64,000 nt of DNA from Paraburkholderia saeva (GCF_907164555.1 NZ_CAJQZC010000004.1:186001-250000), one strand, 5' to 3'. Numbered from the stretch's first letter, positions 19,645-27,907 are shown. The notes: a model not told the origin generated them from the sequence alone. Program-made: numbers and translations.

Positions 19645-19932
19645 TTACACCGCATTGTTTTTGCTGCGAACGTCGGGAGACACATTGATGTTCGAGTTCG
19701 AGCCAGTGTTGTTGACGTCGACCGACTGGAACGTGTTGATCATCTGGTTAGCATAGAAGCTGTTCGAGATCTCGTACAGGTTAACGGTCGGGCCGAAGCT
19801 CGGCGTTTCGCGAACGTACGGCTGGATCCAGCCATACACCCACGGCGCACCGCCGCCGCCCCGGATCGCAGCCATCGCCTTGCGATCCAGCGCGAGATTC
19901 AACGAGAGGTCGTTCACAGTAATGGAAGCCAT
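19645..19932 (-). CDS. Double-glycine leader peptide, first gene of a peptide-phosphatase operon
   Basis: A 95-residue protein. The ATG at 19932 was chosen for the GGAG 7-9 bases upstream and because the leader begins here (ITVNDLSLNLALD, then KAMAAIRGG). The cargo starts GGGAPW, is Asn- and Ser-rich near its end (NNTGSNSNINV), and has no cysteine. The PP2C gene follows after 5 bases, an unusual partner for a secreted peptide. The upstream promoter at 19992-20007 has the sigma-54 pattern, and the 5' leader shares AGACTTCTTTT with the leader of the peptide gene at 1326. Predicted substrate of the C39 exporter. Confidence 0.82.
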   Translation of the reverse strand: MASITVNDLSLNLALDRKAMAAIRGGGGAPWVYGWIQPYVRETPSFGPTVNLYEISNSFYANQMINTFQSVDVNNTGSNSNINVSPDVRSKNNAV

Positions 19933-19991
19933 GTTGGGTCTCCGGTTGGCCGTCTGACACGGCCTGATCAAAAGAAGTCTGAGCCCTTACA

Positions 19992-20007
19992 TGCAAGGGC
20001 CGTGCCG
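19992..20007 (-). promoter_or_regulatory. Sigma-54 (-24/-12) promoter of peptide-PP2C operon
   Basis: On the minus strand the bases are CGGCACGGCCCTTGCA, giving GG-N10-GC with a consensus TTGCA at -12. It lies 60 bases upstream of the peptide start at 19932. CGCGTAACGC at 20032-20041, just upstream, also occurs upstream of the promoter at 7411. Confidence 0.72.
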
Positions 20008-20041
20008 AAACTCCCCGCGTCACGTGTGTGTCGCGTAACGC

Positions 20042-20407
20042 ATTGATTGTTAAAAGAATATCGGCGTGCTCGCGCCCTCGATCCACGTCATTTCCCACCT
20101 GTCCGTTGGTCCCGCGCCAACAGCGGTCGCCGCATAGCGGTGGCCGACCCAACACCCAGTATGTAAAGACGGGCGCGCGCGCCCTGATTTGAAATGGCGG
20201 TTCGTCGCCAACAGTTCGCCAGAAATTGTGTCGGCCCGAGCCATACAACCGGTGTCGCGCCTACCTTGCGAAAACTTGAATATCGATATAAATCAATGGT
20301 TTGCGTTACATGGCCCGGTTGATGCGCAACACCCGTCAGAAGTGTTGGCCATCGGGTGCAAGCGCCGCTTGCAGCAACCAGACGAACCAGACGAAATCGG
20401 GGCAGCC
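20042..20407. other. Intergenic region with FNR-like box
   Basis: No gene was recognised. TCGATATAAATCAA at 20283-20296 matches the FNR/Anr pattern TTGAT-N4-ATCAA in 9 of 10 defined positions. It lies about 110 bp before the LRAT-like gene. An open frame continuous with that gene extends back to 20189 but has no start signal. Confidence 0.5.
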
Positions 20408-20938
20408 ATGAACAGCAACCAGCAACTGACATGCAGCGAAGGGTGGGGACGGGACCCCATCGTCGTTGCGATGTCGCCGGACCTTCCGCTCAGCACGTAC
20501 AGCGAACTTCCCCTCGGCGCGCATCTCGTGACCGAACGTCGTGGCTATGAACACCACGGCATCTATGTCGGGGAAGGCCGGGTTGTTCACTATTCGGGAT
20601 TCGCTACATCGACGCATCGCGGTCCGGTCGAGGAAGTCACGCTGGCGCAGTTTGCTGCCGGGCACGCGGTGATGGTCCGCCCTTATCCGCATGCACGCTA
20701 CGGCAGCGAAGAAGCGGTGCGCCGCGCCCGCTCCCGTCTCGGCGAAAACCGCTATCGCCTGCTCACCAACAACTGCGAGCACTTCTGCGCGTGGTGCCTG
20801 CTTGGCAAGAGCCATAGCGAACAGGTGCAGACCTGCCTCACCCATCCGCGTGCTGGTGTGCGCGCGCTCGTGTGCCTCGTCAAGGCATTCGTCGAAGGCG
20901 GCAGAAACGATGCGTATGTCGCGGCCGAGGCCGCTTGA
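20408..20938 (+). CDS. LRAT-domain (NlpC/P60-superfamily) protein
   Basis: A 176-residue protein resembling lecithin:retinol acyltransferase-like proteins. The catalytic signatures are visible: His in YEHHGIYVGEGRVVHYSG and Cys in LLTNNCEHFCAWCL. Bacterial members are thiol hydrolases or acyltransferases of unknown substrate. The start at 20408 is a choice; the ATG at 20471 also precedes the domain. There is no signal peptide. An FNR-like box stands upstream. It is followed after 38 bp by a small unknown gene (20977) and is probably co-transcribed with it. A link to the peptide system is possible only by proximity. Confidence 0.82.
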   Translation: MNSNQQLTCSEGWGRDPIVVAMSPDLPLSTYSELPLGAHLVTERRGYEHHGIYVGEGRVVHYSGFATSTHRGPVEEVTLAQFAAGHAVMVRPYPHARYGSEEAVRRARSRLGENRYRLLTNNCEHFCAWCLLGKSHSEQVQTCLTHPRAGVRALVCLVKAFVEGGRNDAYVAAEAA

Positions 20939-20976
20939 TACCGCACCCGGAATCGGAACACGCAAAGGAGACTGTC

Positions 20977-21222
20977 ATGAACGCCGCCGAAAAATCCCTG
21001 CACCAGGCCGTCGACAAGTGGCTCGCACCGACGCCCGCCATGCCCGCCCGTGTCACGCGCTTTTGCCACGGCCTCGCGCGTCGCCGGTATGTGTGCGTCG
21101 AGGCGCTGCGGCCGGGCGGCCTGCTGTCGATTATCTTTTTCCGGCACGCCGACGGCTCATGGAACGTATTCCCGCCTTCCGATGTCCGACCTGCTATGGA
21201 CGGCCGCCGGCTCGCCGCATAG
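20977..21222 (+). CDS. Small protein of unknown function (81 residues)
   Basis: The ATG at 20977 is preceded by AAAGGAG at good spacing. The protein is basic at its N-terminus and contains RRRYVCVEALRPGG and SIIFFRHADGSWNVFPP, suggesting a small folded beta-rich domain. No signal peptide or membrane segment is visible. It follows the LRAT-like gene in the same direction. I do not recognise the family. Confidence 0.65.
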   Translation: MNAAEKSLHQAVDKWLAPTPAMPARVTRFCHGLARRRYVCVEALRPGGLLSIIFFRHADGSWNVFPPSDVRPAMDGRRLAA

Positions 21223-21373
21223 GCGCCGGTTTCGATGCAAACTGGCAGGTGGCAGCGCCGCTGGTTGCTCGCCTGCAAGCCTGATTCTGATGTGTGACAC
21301 TGGCGGCTAGCGTACATACGCCTCGCGCCGTCGCGTGAGAGGGTGACGCGATAAAGGAAACGGCATTGCTACC

Positions 21374-21820
21374 ATGAGAAAGGTCGCTGTCCATGCACTG
21401 ATCGCGTTCGTCACCGGCGGCACCCTGGTCATGCCGGTGCTGTGCAGCGCCTACGAACTCGATCCGCAGCTCGACTGCAAATCGAACGCGCACGACTTCA
21501 TCTCGCAACTCCTCAACAGCCAGTACATCGAGCCGAACCCGATGCGCGTCGAGGCGAACTCGATCAACGCATTCCGGCCGATTCACGGCAGCAATCTGAC
21601 GGCGTTCGGATTTCGCGTGTACGCCGTGCTCGGCTACGAACGCGACGATGCGATCTTCAAGCAGGGGAGCGGCGAGCCGATCAGCGATTCCGCTTACGGC
21701 GCCGTGGTGAACGGGCCGGCCGAAACCGTCGAGTCGCGCGTGCGCGAAGCGGGTAGCCAGGCTGTCGTCAAGCAGGTCGTCCCGCTTCTCGTGACCGCGA
21801 TCCTCTGCGACGGGCGCTAG
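21374..21820 (+). CDS. Secreted protein of unknown function (148 residues)
   Basis: The N-terminus has a charged start and a hydrophobic stretch ending CSAYE, a plausible signal peptide of about 26 residues. The mature part has a Cys near LDCKSN and another near the C-terminus (AILCDGR), which could form a disulfide in the periplasm. No known domain was recognised. The stop codon lies inside a 22-bp perfect palindrome shared with the convergent CLC gene end. Confidence 0.65.
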   Translation: MRKVAVHALIAFVTGGTLVMPVLCSAYELDPQLDCKSNAHDFISQLLNSQYIEPNPMRVEANSINAFRPIHGSNLTAFGFRVYAVLGYERDDAIFKQGSGEPISDSAYGAVVNGPAETVESRVREAGSQAVVKQVVPLLVTAILCDGR

Positions 21821-21829
21821 CGCCCGTCG
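21808..21829. terminator. 22-bp perfect palindrome between convergent genes
   Basis: The 22 bases at 21808-21829 are a perfect palindrome centred on GCTAGC and span the TAG stop of the gene ending at 21820. Both strands can form the same GC-rich structure between two converging genes. No T-run follows, so it may be a bidirectional RNA-end structure rather than a classic terminator. Confidence 0.45.
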
Positions 21830-21838
21830 GCATACCAA

Positions 21839-23617
21839 TCAGGAATGGTGCCTGCCAACGCGCAGGCGCAGATGCCGGAAGCGTTCCTTCTTGTGCTCTT
21901 CTTCGAAGTGGGCGATCGTCGGCTTGACGAGATCGCTGCGCGATACGATGCCGACAAGGCGCCGGCTCTCCAGATCCGTCACCACCGCTAGCCGTTCCAG
22001 GCCGTGCACCGCGAGGCGCGTTGCGACAACGCGGCAGGTCTCGTCGGCGAGCGCGAATACCGTTGAATGCGTGTGCAGCATGTCGGCAAGCGTCTGGCCG
22101 GACGCGTCGCCGGTTTCGGTATCACGCACCCGTTCCAGCATCGCGCGATCCACGACGCCCAATACCGTGCCATCCTCGACCACGGGATACGCACGCCGTG
22201 TCTGCGTCGCGCCGAACCATGCCGCAAGCGCTTCGCGCACGGTGAGATGGGCATCGATGGCATCGACCGTGCGGGTCATGACTTCATCCACGTAGTGACG
22301 TTCGAGCGGATCGACACCGTACTCACGATAGATGTGATATCCACGACGTGCGATTTTCTCGGTCATGATCGAACGCTTCATGACGACCGTGGCGAATCCG
22401 TGCGCGACCAGCGTCGCTGCGAGCAGCGGCAGCAATGCATTGCTGTCGTGCGTCAGGCCGAATGCGAAGACGATGGCGGTCAGCGGTGCGCCAAGCGTGG
22501 CGCCGAGCGTCGCCGCCATGCAGATGAGCGGCCACAGCGCCGGTTCGCTTCCCGGCAGCCAGTGCGCGAGCACCGTGCCGAGCCCGGCACCGAGCATCAA
22601 CAGCGGCGCAAGCACGCCACCCGACGTGCCCGAACCCAGCGCGACGACCCAGATCACGGCCTTCACGACGAGAATCGCGATCGCCACCCGCAACGCGAGG
22701 TGCTGGTGCAGCAGATCGCCGATCACGTCATAGCCCACGCCCAGCGCGCGCGGCTCGATCAGCCCGCCAAGACCCACGACGAGACCGCCGATCGCAGGCC
22801 ACCACATCCAGTGAACCGGCAGACGGCCGAACAGGTCTTCGGTCTTGTAGAGCGCCGTGGACAGGCCGGACGCCAGCGCGCCCGACAGCAGGCCCGCAAT
22901 GACGCACGAGACAAGTGACCACGCGTCGGGCGGTGCGGTGACGAGCGGAAAGAGCGGCCCCGTGCCGAAGAACGCGGCGCGCGCGAAACCCGCCACGGCG
23001 CACGCGAGCGCGACGGGCAGAAAGCTGCGCGGGCGCCATTCGAACAGCAGCAGTTCGACCGCCAGCAGCACGGCCGCGACGGGCGTGCCGAACACCGCTG
23101 TCATGCCGGCCGCGGCGCCCGCGACGAGCAGCGTCTTGCGCTCGGCCGACGTCACCTTCACGCATTGCGCGATCAGCGAACCGAGCGCACCGCCCGTCAT
23201 GATGATCGGACCTTCTGCGCCGAACGGGCCGCCGCTGCCGATCACGATGCCCGACGACAGCGGCTTGAGTATCGCGACTTTCGGCGACATGCGGCTCTTG
23301 CCGAAAAGAATCGCTTCGATGGCTTCGGGAATGCCGTGACCGCGGATTTTCGGCGAGCCAAAGCGTGCCATCAAGCCGACGATCAGACCGCCGGCCGCCG
23401 GAATCAGGATGACCCACGCACCGAGCGTATTGAGCGCCGGCGAGCGGTCCGCAAACGAAAAGCTGCCGAAGAAAAACAGGTTCGTGAAGAGATGGATCAG
23501 GCTCAGCAGCACGTAGGCCGCGAGCGTACTGAGCGCGCCGATGCCGGCTGCGAGCGCGGAAATGCCGGGCAGCCGCCCGTTGATCGAGAAGTCGCGCTTG
23601 TGCGTATCGTGTTGCAT
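21839..23617 (-). CDS. CLC-family chloride channel/antiporter with C-terminal CBS domains
   Basis: A 592-residue inner-membrane protein. The N-terminal 420 residues are a CLC core with about ten or more membrane helices and the selectivity motifs GSGGPFGAEGP (retaining the Glu that acts as gate/proton site in antiporters) and GGVLAPLLMLGAG. Two CBS domains lie near 440-570 (VMTRTVDAIDAHLTVREAL, and a second ending GIVSRSDLVKP) and may bind adenine nucleotides. The MarR regulator gene lies 6 bases upstream in the same direction, forming a two-gene operon. CLC proteins are often tied to acid or chloride balance; the transported ion is not decided here. Confidence 0.92.
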   Translation of the reverse strand: MQHDTHKRDFSINGRLPGISALAAGIGALSTLAAYVLLSLIHLFTNLFFFGSFSFADRSPALNTLGAWVILIPAAGGLIVGLMARFGSPKIRGHGIPEAIEAILFGKSRMSPKVAILKPLSSGIVIGSGGPFGAEGPIIMTGGALGSLIAQCVKVTSAERKTLLVAGAAAGMTAVFGTPVAAVLLAVELLLFEWRPRSFLPVALACAVAGFARAAFFGTGPLFPLVTAPPDAWSLVSCVIAGLLSGALASGLSTALYKTEDLFGRLPVHWMWWPAIGGLVVGLGGLIEPRALGVGYDVIGDLLHQHLALRVAIAILVVKAVIWVVALGSGTSGGVLAPLLMLGAGLGTVLAHWLPGSEPALWPLICMAATLGATLGAPLTAIVFAFGLTHDSNALLPLLAATLVAHGFATVVMKRSIMTEKIARRGYHIYREYGVDPLERHYVDEVMTRTVDAIDAHLTVREALAAWFGATQTRRAYPVVEDGTVLGVVDRAMLERVRDTETGDASGQTLADMLHTHSTVFALADETCRVVATRLAVHGLERLAVVTDLESRRLVGIVSRSDLVKPTIAHFEEEHKKERFRHLRLRVGRHHS

Positions 23618-23623
23618 GGTGAT

Positions 23624-24037
23624 TTACAGATCGATTTGGGGAATCGTGAATGCGCCCTTGAGCGAGCGGAGTTCGGCGCGGTGCAGTTCGGCGAGGCGCG
23701 CGAGCACTTTCTCGCCGGCCTTCAGCAGATGAACTTCGACCTGGCGCCGGTCGGTTTCGCTGACCTTGCGCGTCACCAGTTCCAGCGCTTCGCAACGCGA
23801 GACCAGCGCAACGACGCCATGGTGTTGCGCCTGCAACCGCTCGGCCAGTTCGCCGACGGTCGCCCAGTCGCGGTCCGGGTAGCCCTTGATATGGAGCAGC
23901 AGCAGATACTGCAGCGGCGTGATGCCTTCGCCTTGCGCGGCCTGCTCGGAAAAGCGCTCGAAGCGCCGCATCTGGTAACGAAACTCCGACAGCTGTTCGA
24001 AGTCCGACTTCGCCAGCGCGCGTGTGGTCACTTTCAT
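23624..24037 (-). CDS. MarR-family transcriptional regulator
   Basis: A 137-residue winged-helix regulator. The MarR core is visible as LQYLLLLHIKGYPDRDWATVGELAERLQAQHHGVVALVSRCEALELVTR, followed by the wing RKVSETDRRQVEVHLLKAGE. First gene of the operon with the CLC channel. An inverted repeat ATATCA-N5-TGATAT at 24078-24094, about 40 bases before the start, is the likely operator for autoregulation. The ligand is unknown. Confidence 0.9.
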   Translation of the reverse strand: MKVTTRALAKSDFEQLSEFRYQMRRFERFSEQAAQGEGITPLQYLLLLHIKGYPDRDWATVGELAERLQAQHHGVVALVSRCEALELVTRKVSETDRRQVEVHLLKAGEKVLARLAELHRAELRSLKGAFTIPQIDL

Positions 24038-24077
24038 CAGGAATTCGCCCGTCAGTGAAGCAGGTTAAACGGCGAAT

Positions 24078-24094
24078 ATATCACAAGATGATAT
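24078..24094. promoter_or_regulatory. Candidate MarR operator
   Basis: ATATCA at 24078-24083 and TGATAT at 24089-24094 form an inverted repeat with 5 bases between. It is AT-rich in a GC-rich setting and lies just upstream of the marR start at 24037, the usual place for an autoregulatory MarR site. Confidence 0.5.
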
Positions 24095-24114
24095 AAAGTC
24101 CGCCGTTCGGAAGA

Positions 24115-25302
24115 TCACGCGACCAGGCGTTGCTGAACCTGCGTCTGCCGGTACAGGCCTGCGATCAGGTCGGCCTGCGTGATGATGCCGGTGAGTTGAC
24201 GTCCCGCGTCCAGCACGGGGATGTGGTGGTGTCCGCGGTCCGCGAAAAGCGGAACCAGGTCGCCGATCGGCGTGCTGGCTTCGACGGCGCAGACTTCCGT
24301 GCTCATCACGGTGGCGACGGTCGCGTCAGGGTTCGGCGTGTCGGTGAACCAGCGCGCGGAGAGGCTTTCGGTCGGGCGCCTGCGCCGTCCCGTCGGGTTG
24401 CCCGACAGATCGGTACGGGTGACGATGCCGACCACCTGGCGGGCCTCATCGGTGACCGGGAGCGCCTTGATGCCGTGGCGCGTCAGCAGGTGCGTCGCCG
24501 TCTTGACCGTGGTGGAAGGCGAAATGCTGATCACACCCTTCGACATCACGTCCTCGCAGGTCGTCGCGCTGAAGGTGCGCGCCCAGGTGCGCATCTCGGC
24601 CTCATGCAGCAGCGACTCGAGGTCGTCCGGATCGATGGCGAGCAGTTCGCCGCGCCGGTTGATGACGGCTTCGAGATCGGCGCGCGTGACGCCGCCGCGC
24701 GATTCGCTACCGGCTGCCGCTGCGCCCGTCGAAACGTGCGCGGCGTGCGGATAGCGATGTCCGGTGACGGCGTGCCAGACGAGCGCGGCGCACAGCAGCG
24801 AGGCCGACTGCATGGCGATCGGTGCGAACACGAAGCCAAATCCGAGTGCATGTACAACCGGGCCGCCCAGCACGGCGGTAAGCGCAACCGCGCCTGAAGG
24901 CGGGTGCACGCAGCGCAGCGCGAACATCGCGCAGATCGCAAGCGAAACCGCGAGCGCTGAAGCGATGACCGGATCGGCGATCCAGTGCGCGCAGAACACG
25001 CCGACCATCGCCGAAACCAGATTGCCGCCGATGAGCGACCACGGCTGCGCGAGCGGGCTCGACGGCACGGCGAAGAGCAGCACGGCGGAGGCACCCATGG
25101 GTGCCACCAGCAGCGGGATCATCGCGAGGGGCCCGACGAGGAAATGCGTGATCATGCCGGTGAACGCGATGCCGAGCAGCGCGCCGATGCAAGCGCGTAG
25201 CCGTTCCGGCCAGCGGACCGTGAGGGCGGCGGGGGCGAATCGGGCAAACCACGCGAGCCGCGGGGACGTGGACAGCGTATGGGAGAGGAGCGGGCGGGGC
25301 AC
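24115..25302 (-). CDS. HPP-family membrane protein with CBS pair
   Basis: A 395-residue protein starting with GTG at 25302. The N-terminal half has about four to six membrane helices and the family signature VHPPSGA near residue 130. The C-terminal half holds two CBS domains (about 245-305 and 325-390). HPP proteins have been linked to nitrite transport in plastids and cyanobacteria, while many bacterial members are uncharacterised. An FNR-like box at 25390-25403 and the neighbouring nnrS gene suggest a place in low-oxygen or nitrogen-oxide physiology. That is inference. Confidence 0.88.
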   Translation of the reverse strand: MPRPLLSHTLSTSPRLAWFARFAPAALTVRWPERLRACIGALLGIAFTGMITHFLVGPLAMIPLLVAPMGASAVLLFAVPSSPLAQPWSLIGGNLVSAMVGVFCAHWIADPVIASALAVSLAICAMFALRCVHPPSGAVALTAVLGGPVVHALGFGFVFAPIAMQSASLLCAALVWHAVTGHRYPHAAHVSTGAAAAGSESRGGVTRADLEAVINRRGELLAIDPDDLESLLHEAEMRTWARTFSATTCEDVMSKGVISISPSTTVKTATHLLTRHGIKALPVTDEARQVVGIVTRTDLSGNPTGRRRRPTESLSARWFTDTPNPDATVATVMSTEVCAVEASTPIGDLVPLFADRGHHHIPVLDAGRQLTGIITQADLIAGLYRQTQVQQRLVA

Positions 25303-25613
25303 GGCCTGTCGGGTCGGGTGAAGGTGCCGCCACCTTAAGTGAAACTCAGGAATAAGGGAAAGAACTTGTGCTCATGAATGTATGCCAACGTGATATAAAT
25401 CGACGGCCGGCGGTGCGGAAAAAGCGGCCGATCCGCACCTGAAAGTGCCAGAAATGCGGGGCAGTCGCGATGTGACGCGCCAGATCTGCACCGCGAATAC
25501 ACCTCACGGGGTGATATATTGCATCATGGAAAACCCGTATGACCCCGGGTTTTCTCTTATCTCCGTGCGTGTCCTGAACGCACTCCAGTGCGCGTTTGCA
25601 ACAGATGACCTGT
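25303..25613. other. Intergenic region with FNR-like box and inverted repeat
   Basis: No gene was recognised. GTGATATAAATCGA at 25390-25403 resembles an FNR/Anr box (8 of 10 positions) about 90 bp before the HPP gene. GAAAACCCG at 25529-25537 and CGGGTTTTC at 25546-25554 form a perfect 9-bp stem, probably marking the end of the nnrS transcript. Confidence 0.5.
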
Positions 25614-26828
25614 TCAGCCGGGCTTGCCGTCCTCACGCGGGCGGCACAGCGGCAGCGCGTACGCCATGACGTAGATCCCGAATCCCACGATCCAGCAGAG
25701 CCCCGCCGCCGTGATCCAGAAGAGGAAGAACTGCGGCGCGATGAGCGGTCCGAACACCCGGAGCGTCGAGCCCGCCATGACGAGCGTATAGCTCGCGATA
25801 TCGCGGCGGTCGGCGGCGAGCGGCTTGCCGGTGTGTCCACGCGCGGTGCGCGTGATCATGGCGATGATCGCGCCACCGATGGCGCCTGCCGTGAACGCAT
25901 GCACGGCTAGCGTGTGCGGCACGTCGCCGGCTGCGCTCAGCACGAGAAGCGCGAAGCCGACCGGAATCCACGCGTACGCGAGATGCAGGATCAGCAGGAT
26001 CGGCGGCCGGCGCACCGCATACGAGCGCCATGCCACCATTCGCGCGGCGTGGACGGCACACGCTAGCACCGCCAGCGTGGCGACGACGAAAGGGTTCACC
26101 TGCGCGGCATCCGCGAACAGCGCCAGCAGCGTGACGGGCGACACGGCGAGTTCGACTGGCCGCCAGCGGCGCGACACAAAACCGGGAATGGCGTTGGCGG
26201 TGAACATGGGTACGACGCGTCCGGCGATCACGCTGACGAGCAGCACGACGATGCCGATGGACGCCACGACGCAGCGCAGCGCAAAATCCGCAGCGCCTGC
26301 GAGCGTGAAGTAATGAAAGAGCGCGTTCAGCAGCCCGAACAGCAGCAGCACGGGCACGAGAAAATAGTTACGCCGGTTACCCGCACGGCGCAGTGTGCGC
26401 AGCAGCAATAGCGCGGCAGCGGGTAGAAACAGGCTGTCGATCACGGCCGCGGGCACGGCCGGTCCGCTCCATACCAGCACGCGCGCGGCGAGCCACGTCG
26501 CGACGAGCAGCGCGAGCGTGACCCCGCGTGCAGTCGTCATGCCGGTCCACGCGCGTACGGCCGTCAGCAGAAACCCCGCGATGATCGCCGCGGCGAAGCC
26601 GAACACCATTTCGTGTGCATGCCACGCGACCGGATTGAGCTTCAGCAGATAGCCGCCTGTGAAAGGCACGCCGCGCAGCACGAGAAGCCACACCGCCAGC
26701 GCCACCGCGGCGCACGCTGCACCGCCCAGGTAGAGCGGCCGGAAGCCCAGATTGAAGAGCGCGAAGCGATGCGACGGCTGCCGCTCGGGCGGCGCGACAA
26801 AGGTCTGGCGTGGCTCTGCGATTTTCAT
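25614..26828 (-). CDS. nnrS: NnrS family haem-copper membrane protein
   Basis: A 404-residue protein with about twelve membrane helices. Family marks include FRPLYLGGA near the N-terminus, NPVAWHAHEMVFGFAAAIIAGFLLTAV and HAFTAGAIGGAIIAMITRTARGHTG. NnrS proteins help bacteria tolerate nitric oxide and are controlled by NO-responsive regulators in other proteobacteria. A 27-bp inverted repeat built on GATGCAT lies 59-85 bases upstream of the start, in the place expected for a repressor. The gene is transcribed toward the HPP gene. Confidence 0.93.
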   Translation of the reverse strand: MKIAEPRQTFVAPPERQPSHRFALFNLGFRPLYLGGAACAAVALAVWLLVLRGVPFTGGYLLKLNPVAWHAHEMVFGFAAAIIAGFLLTAVRAWTGMTTARGVTLALLVATWLAARVLVWSGPAVPAAVIDSLFLPAAALLLLRTLRRAGNRRNYFLVPVLLLFGLLNALFHYFTLAGAADFALRCVVASIGIVVLLVSVIAGRVVPMFTANAIPGFVSRRWRPVELAVSPVTLLALFADAAQVNPFVVATLAVLACAVHAARMVAWRSYAVRRPPILLILHLAYAWIPVGFALLVLSAAGDVPHTLAVHAFTAGAIGGAIIAMITRTARGHTGKPLAADRRDIASYTLVMAGSTLRVFGPLIAPQFFLFWITAAGLCWIVGFGIYVMAYALPLCRPREDGKPG

Positions 26829-26886
26829 GCTGGTCCCGCGTGGTCTGGTTTACTGCCCGAAGGTATCGATGCCTGCAAACCAGTAT

Positions 26887-26913
26887 GCGATGCATGCGCG
26901 CGGAATGCATCGC
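26887..26913. promoter_or_regulatory. Palindromic operator candidate upstream of nnrS
   Basis: GCGATGCAT at 26887-26895 and ATGCATCGC at 26905-26913 are perfect complements with 9 bases between. The half-site GATGCAT equals that of NsrR, the NO-sensing repressor, but the canonical NsrR spacing between these arms is 5 bases, so the fit is partial. Confidence 0.5.
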
Positions 26914-27066
26914 AGGGGCGGGAAAAATAGCCGGGATTGTTCTGTCGTGAAGACGTCAAGGCAATGATTTGCCGGGGAAAATTCAGGGCGAGACGCGCGT
27001 GGCAAGAGCGCGCAGGCTATCCGCGGCGGGCACGTTCGCACGTGCCCGCCGTGCACGGTCACCGCA
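26914..27066. repeat. Intergenic stretch with strong hairpin
   Basis: CGGCGGGCACG at 27024-27034 and CGTGCCCGCCG at 27041-27051 form a perfect 11-bp stem with a 6-base loop. No T-run follows on either strand. It sits 15 bases past the end of the small minus-strand frame at 27067-27258 and could cap that transcript. Confidence 0.45.
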
Positions 27067-27258
27067 TCAGACGAACGGCAGCGACATTGCCGCGAGCCTC
27101 GGTTCCATCAGCGGCGCGAGCGCGTCCGCGATGCGGTTGCCTTGCGCTTTGCTCACCATCCTCGCGAGCAGCGTGTGAAAGCGCGGCTCCCGTATGCCGG
27201 AGACGATGTTGCTGCGCTGCACGATCAGGCTGGCGACCGTGACGCTATCCGGTTGCAC
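27067..27258 (-). CDS. Possible small protein (63 residues), unrecognised
   Basis: This frame has coding-like third-position G/C bias and a plausible protein (VQRSNIVSGIREPRFHTLL, then ADALAPLMEPRLAAMSLPFV), ending just before a strong hairpin. The GTG at 27258 is preceded by a purine-rich AAGAAG. I recognise no family; it may be a small gene, a gene remnant or chance. It is divergent from the DUF protein at 27314. Confidence 0.28.
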   Translation of the reverse strand: MQPDSVTVASLIVQRSNIVSGIREPRFHTLLARMVSKAQGNRIADALAPLMEPRLAAMSLPFV

Positions 27259-27313
27259 GCTTCTTGCGTGGAGTGCGCCGCGATACCCGCTGGTTTCGAG
27301 GAGACATGCCACC

Positions 27314-27874
27314 GTGATCCGATTGCCTGAAATGCCGTGCCCGATCTGGAAAACGCGCATCGTCGCCGCTCTGCTGTGCATGTGCGCGGCGGCGCTGCCG
27401 TTCGAAGCGCTTGCGCAATCCGCAGGCGTTGCGGGCACGATCGCCATTCCCGACTGCACACTGATCGACGACAACGCCGTCTACAACGATGCCGACGTGA
27501 ACCGCGTCCAGCAACTGCGCGTCACGATGATCAGCGACCAGTTACGCAGCGCGTTGCGCGACCGCGGCCTCTACCGCGTCGCGGACAACGCGCCTGCGGC
27601 GGCCCTGATTGCGTCGTTGCAGTCCGCGCAGGACCTCAACGCGTGCAACGGATGCGAACGCGAAGTGGGGCGCCGGCTGAACGCCGGGCGCGTTGGCGTG
27701 TGCTGGGTGCAGAAGATCAGTAACCTGATCCTGAACATCAACCTGCGGATCGAAGACGTGCAAACGGGCGCGACCGTCTTTCAGCGCTCTGTCGACATAC
27801 GCGGCAATACCGATCTGTCGTGGCAGCGCGGCGTGATCGCGCTGGTGGACCTACTGGCGCGAGAGCAGCAGTAG
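27314..27874 (+). CDS. Secreted DUF3280/DUF2380-like protein associated with PQQ systems
   Basis: A 186-residue protein. The GTG at 27314 is favoured since GAGGAG lies about 9 bases upstream; the ATG at 27332 lacks one. A signal peptide runs to about EALAQS. The mature part contains DCTLIDDNAVYNDADVNRVQQL, two Cys in ACNGCEREVG, CWVQKISNLILNIN and a C-terminal WQRGVIALVDLL. Proteins of this type accompany PQQ-dependent alcohol oxidation genes in other bacteria, and here a PQQ-associated beta-propeller gene follows. Its exact role is unknown. Confidence 0.75.
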   Translation: MIRLPEMPCPIWKTRIVAALLCMCAAALPFEALAQSAGVAGTIAIPDCTLIDDNAVYNDADVNRVQQLRVTMISDQLRSALRDRGLYRVADNAPAAALIASLQSAQDLNACNGCEREVGRRLNAGRVGVCWVQKISNLILNINLRIEDVQTGATVFQRSVDIRGNTDLSWQRGVIALVDLLAREQQ

Positions 27875-27907
27875 CGGCGCACAACAGCATCGCGGGCGCG
27901 CGGAATT

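Noticed and set aside
25529-25554. Inverted repeat as a full rho-independent terminator
   Set aside because: The stem is perfect but no clear T-run follows on the strand of the nnrS transcript; kept only as a feature of the gap.
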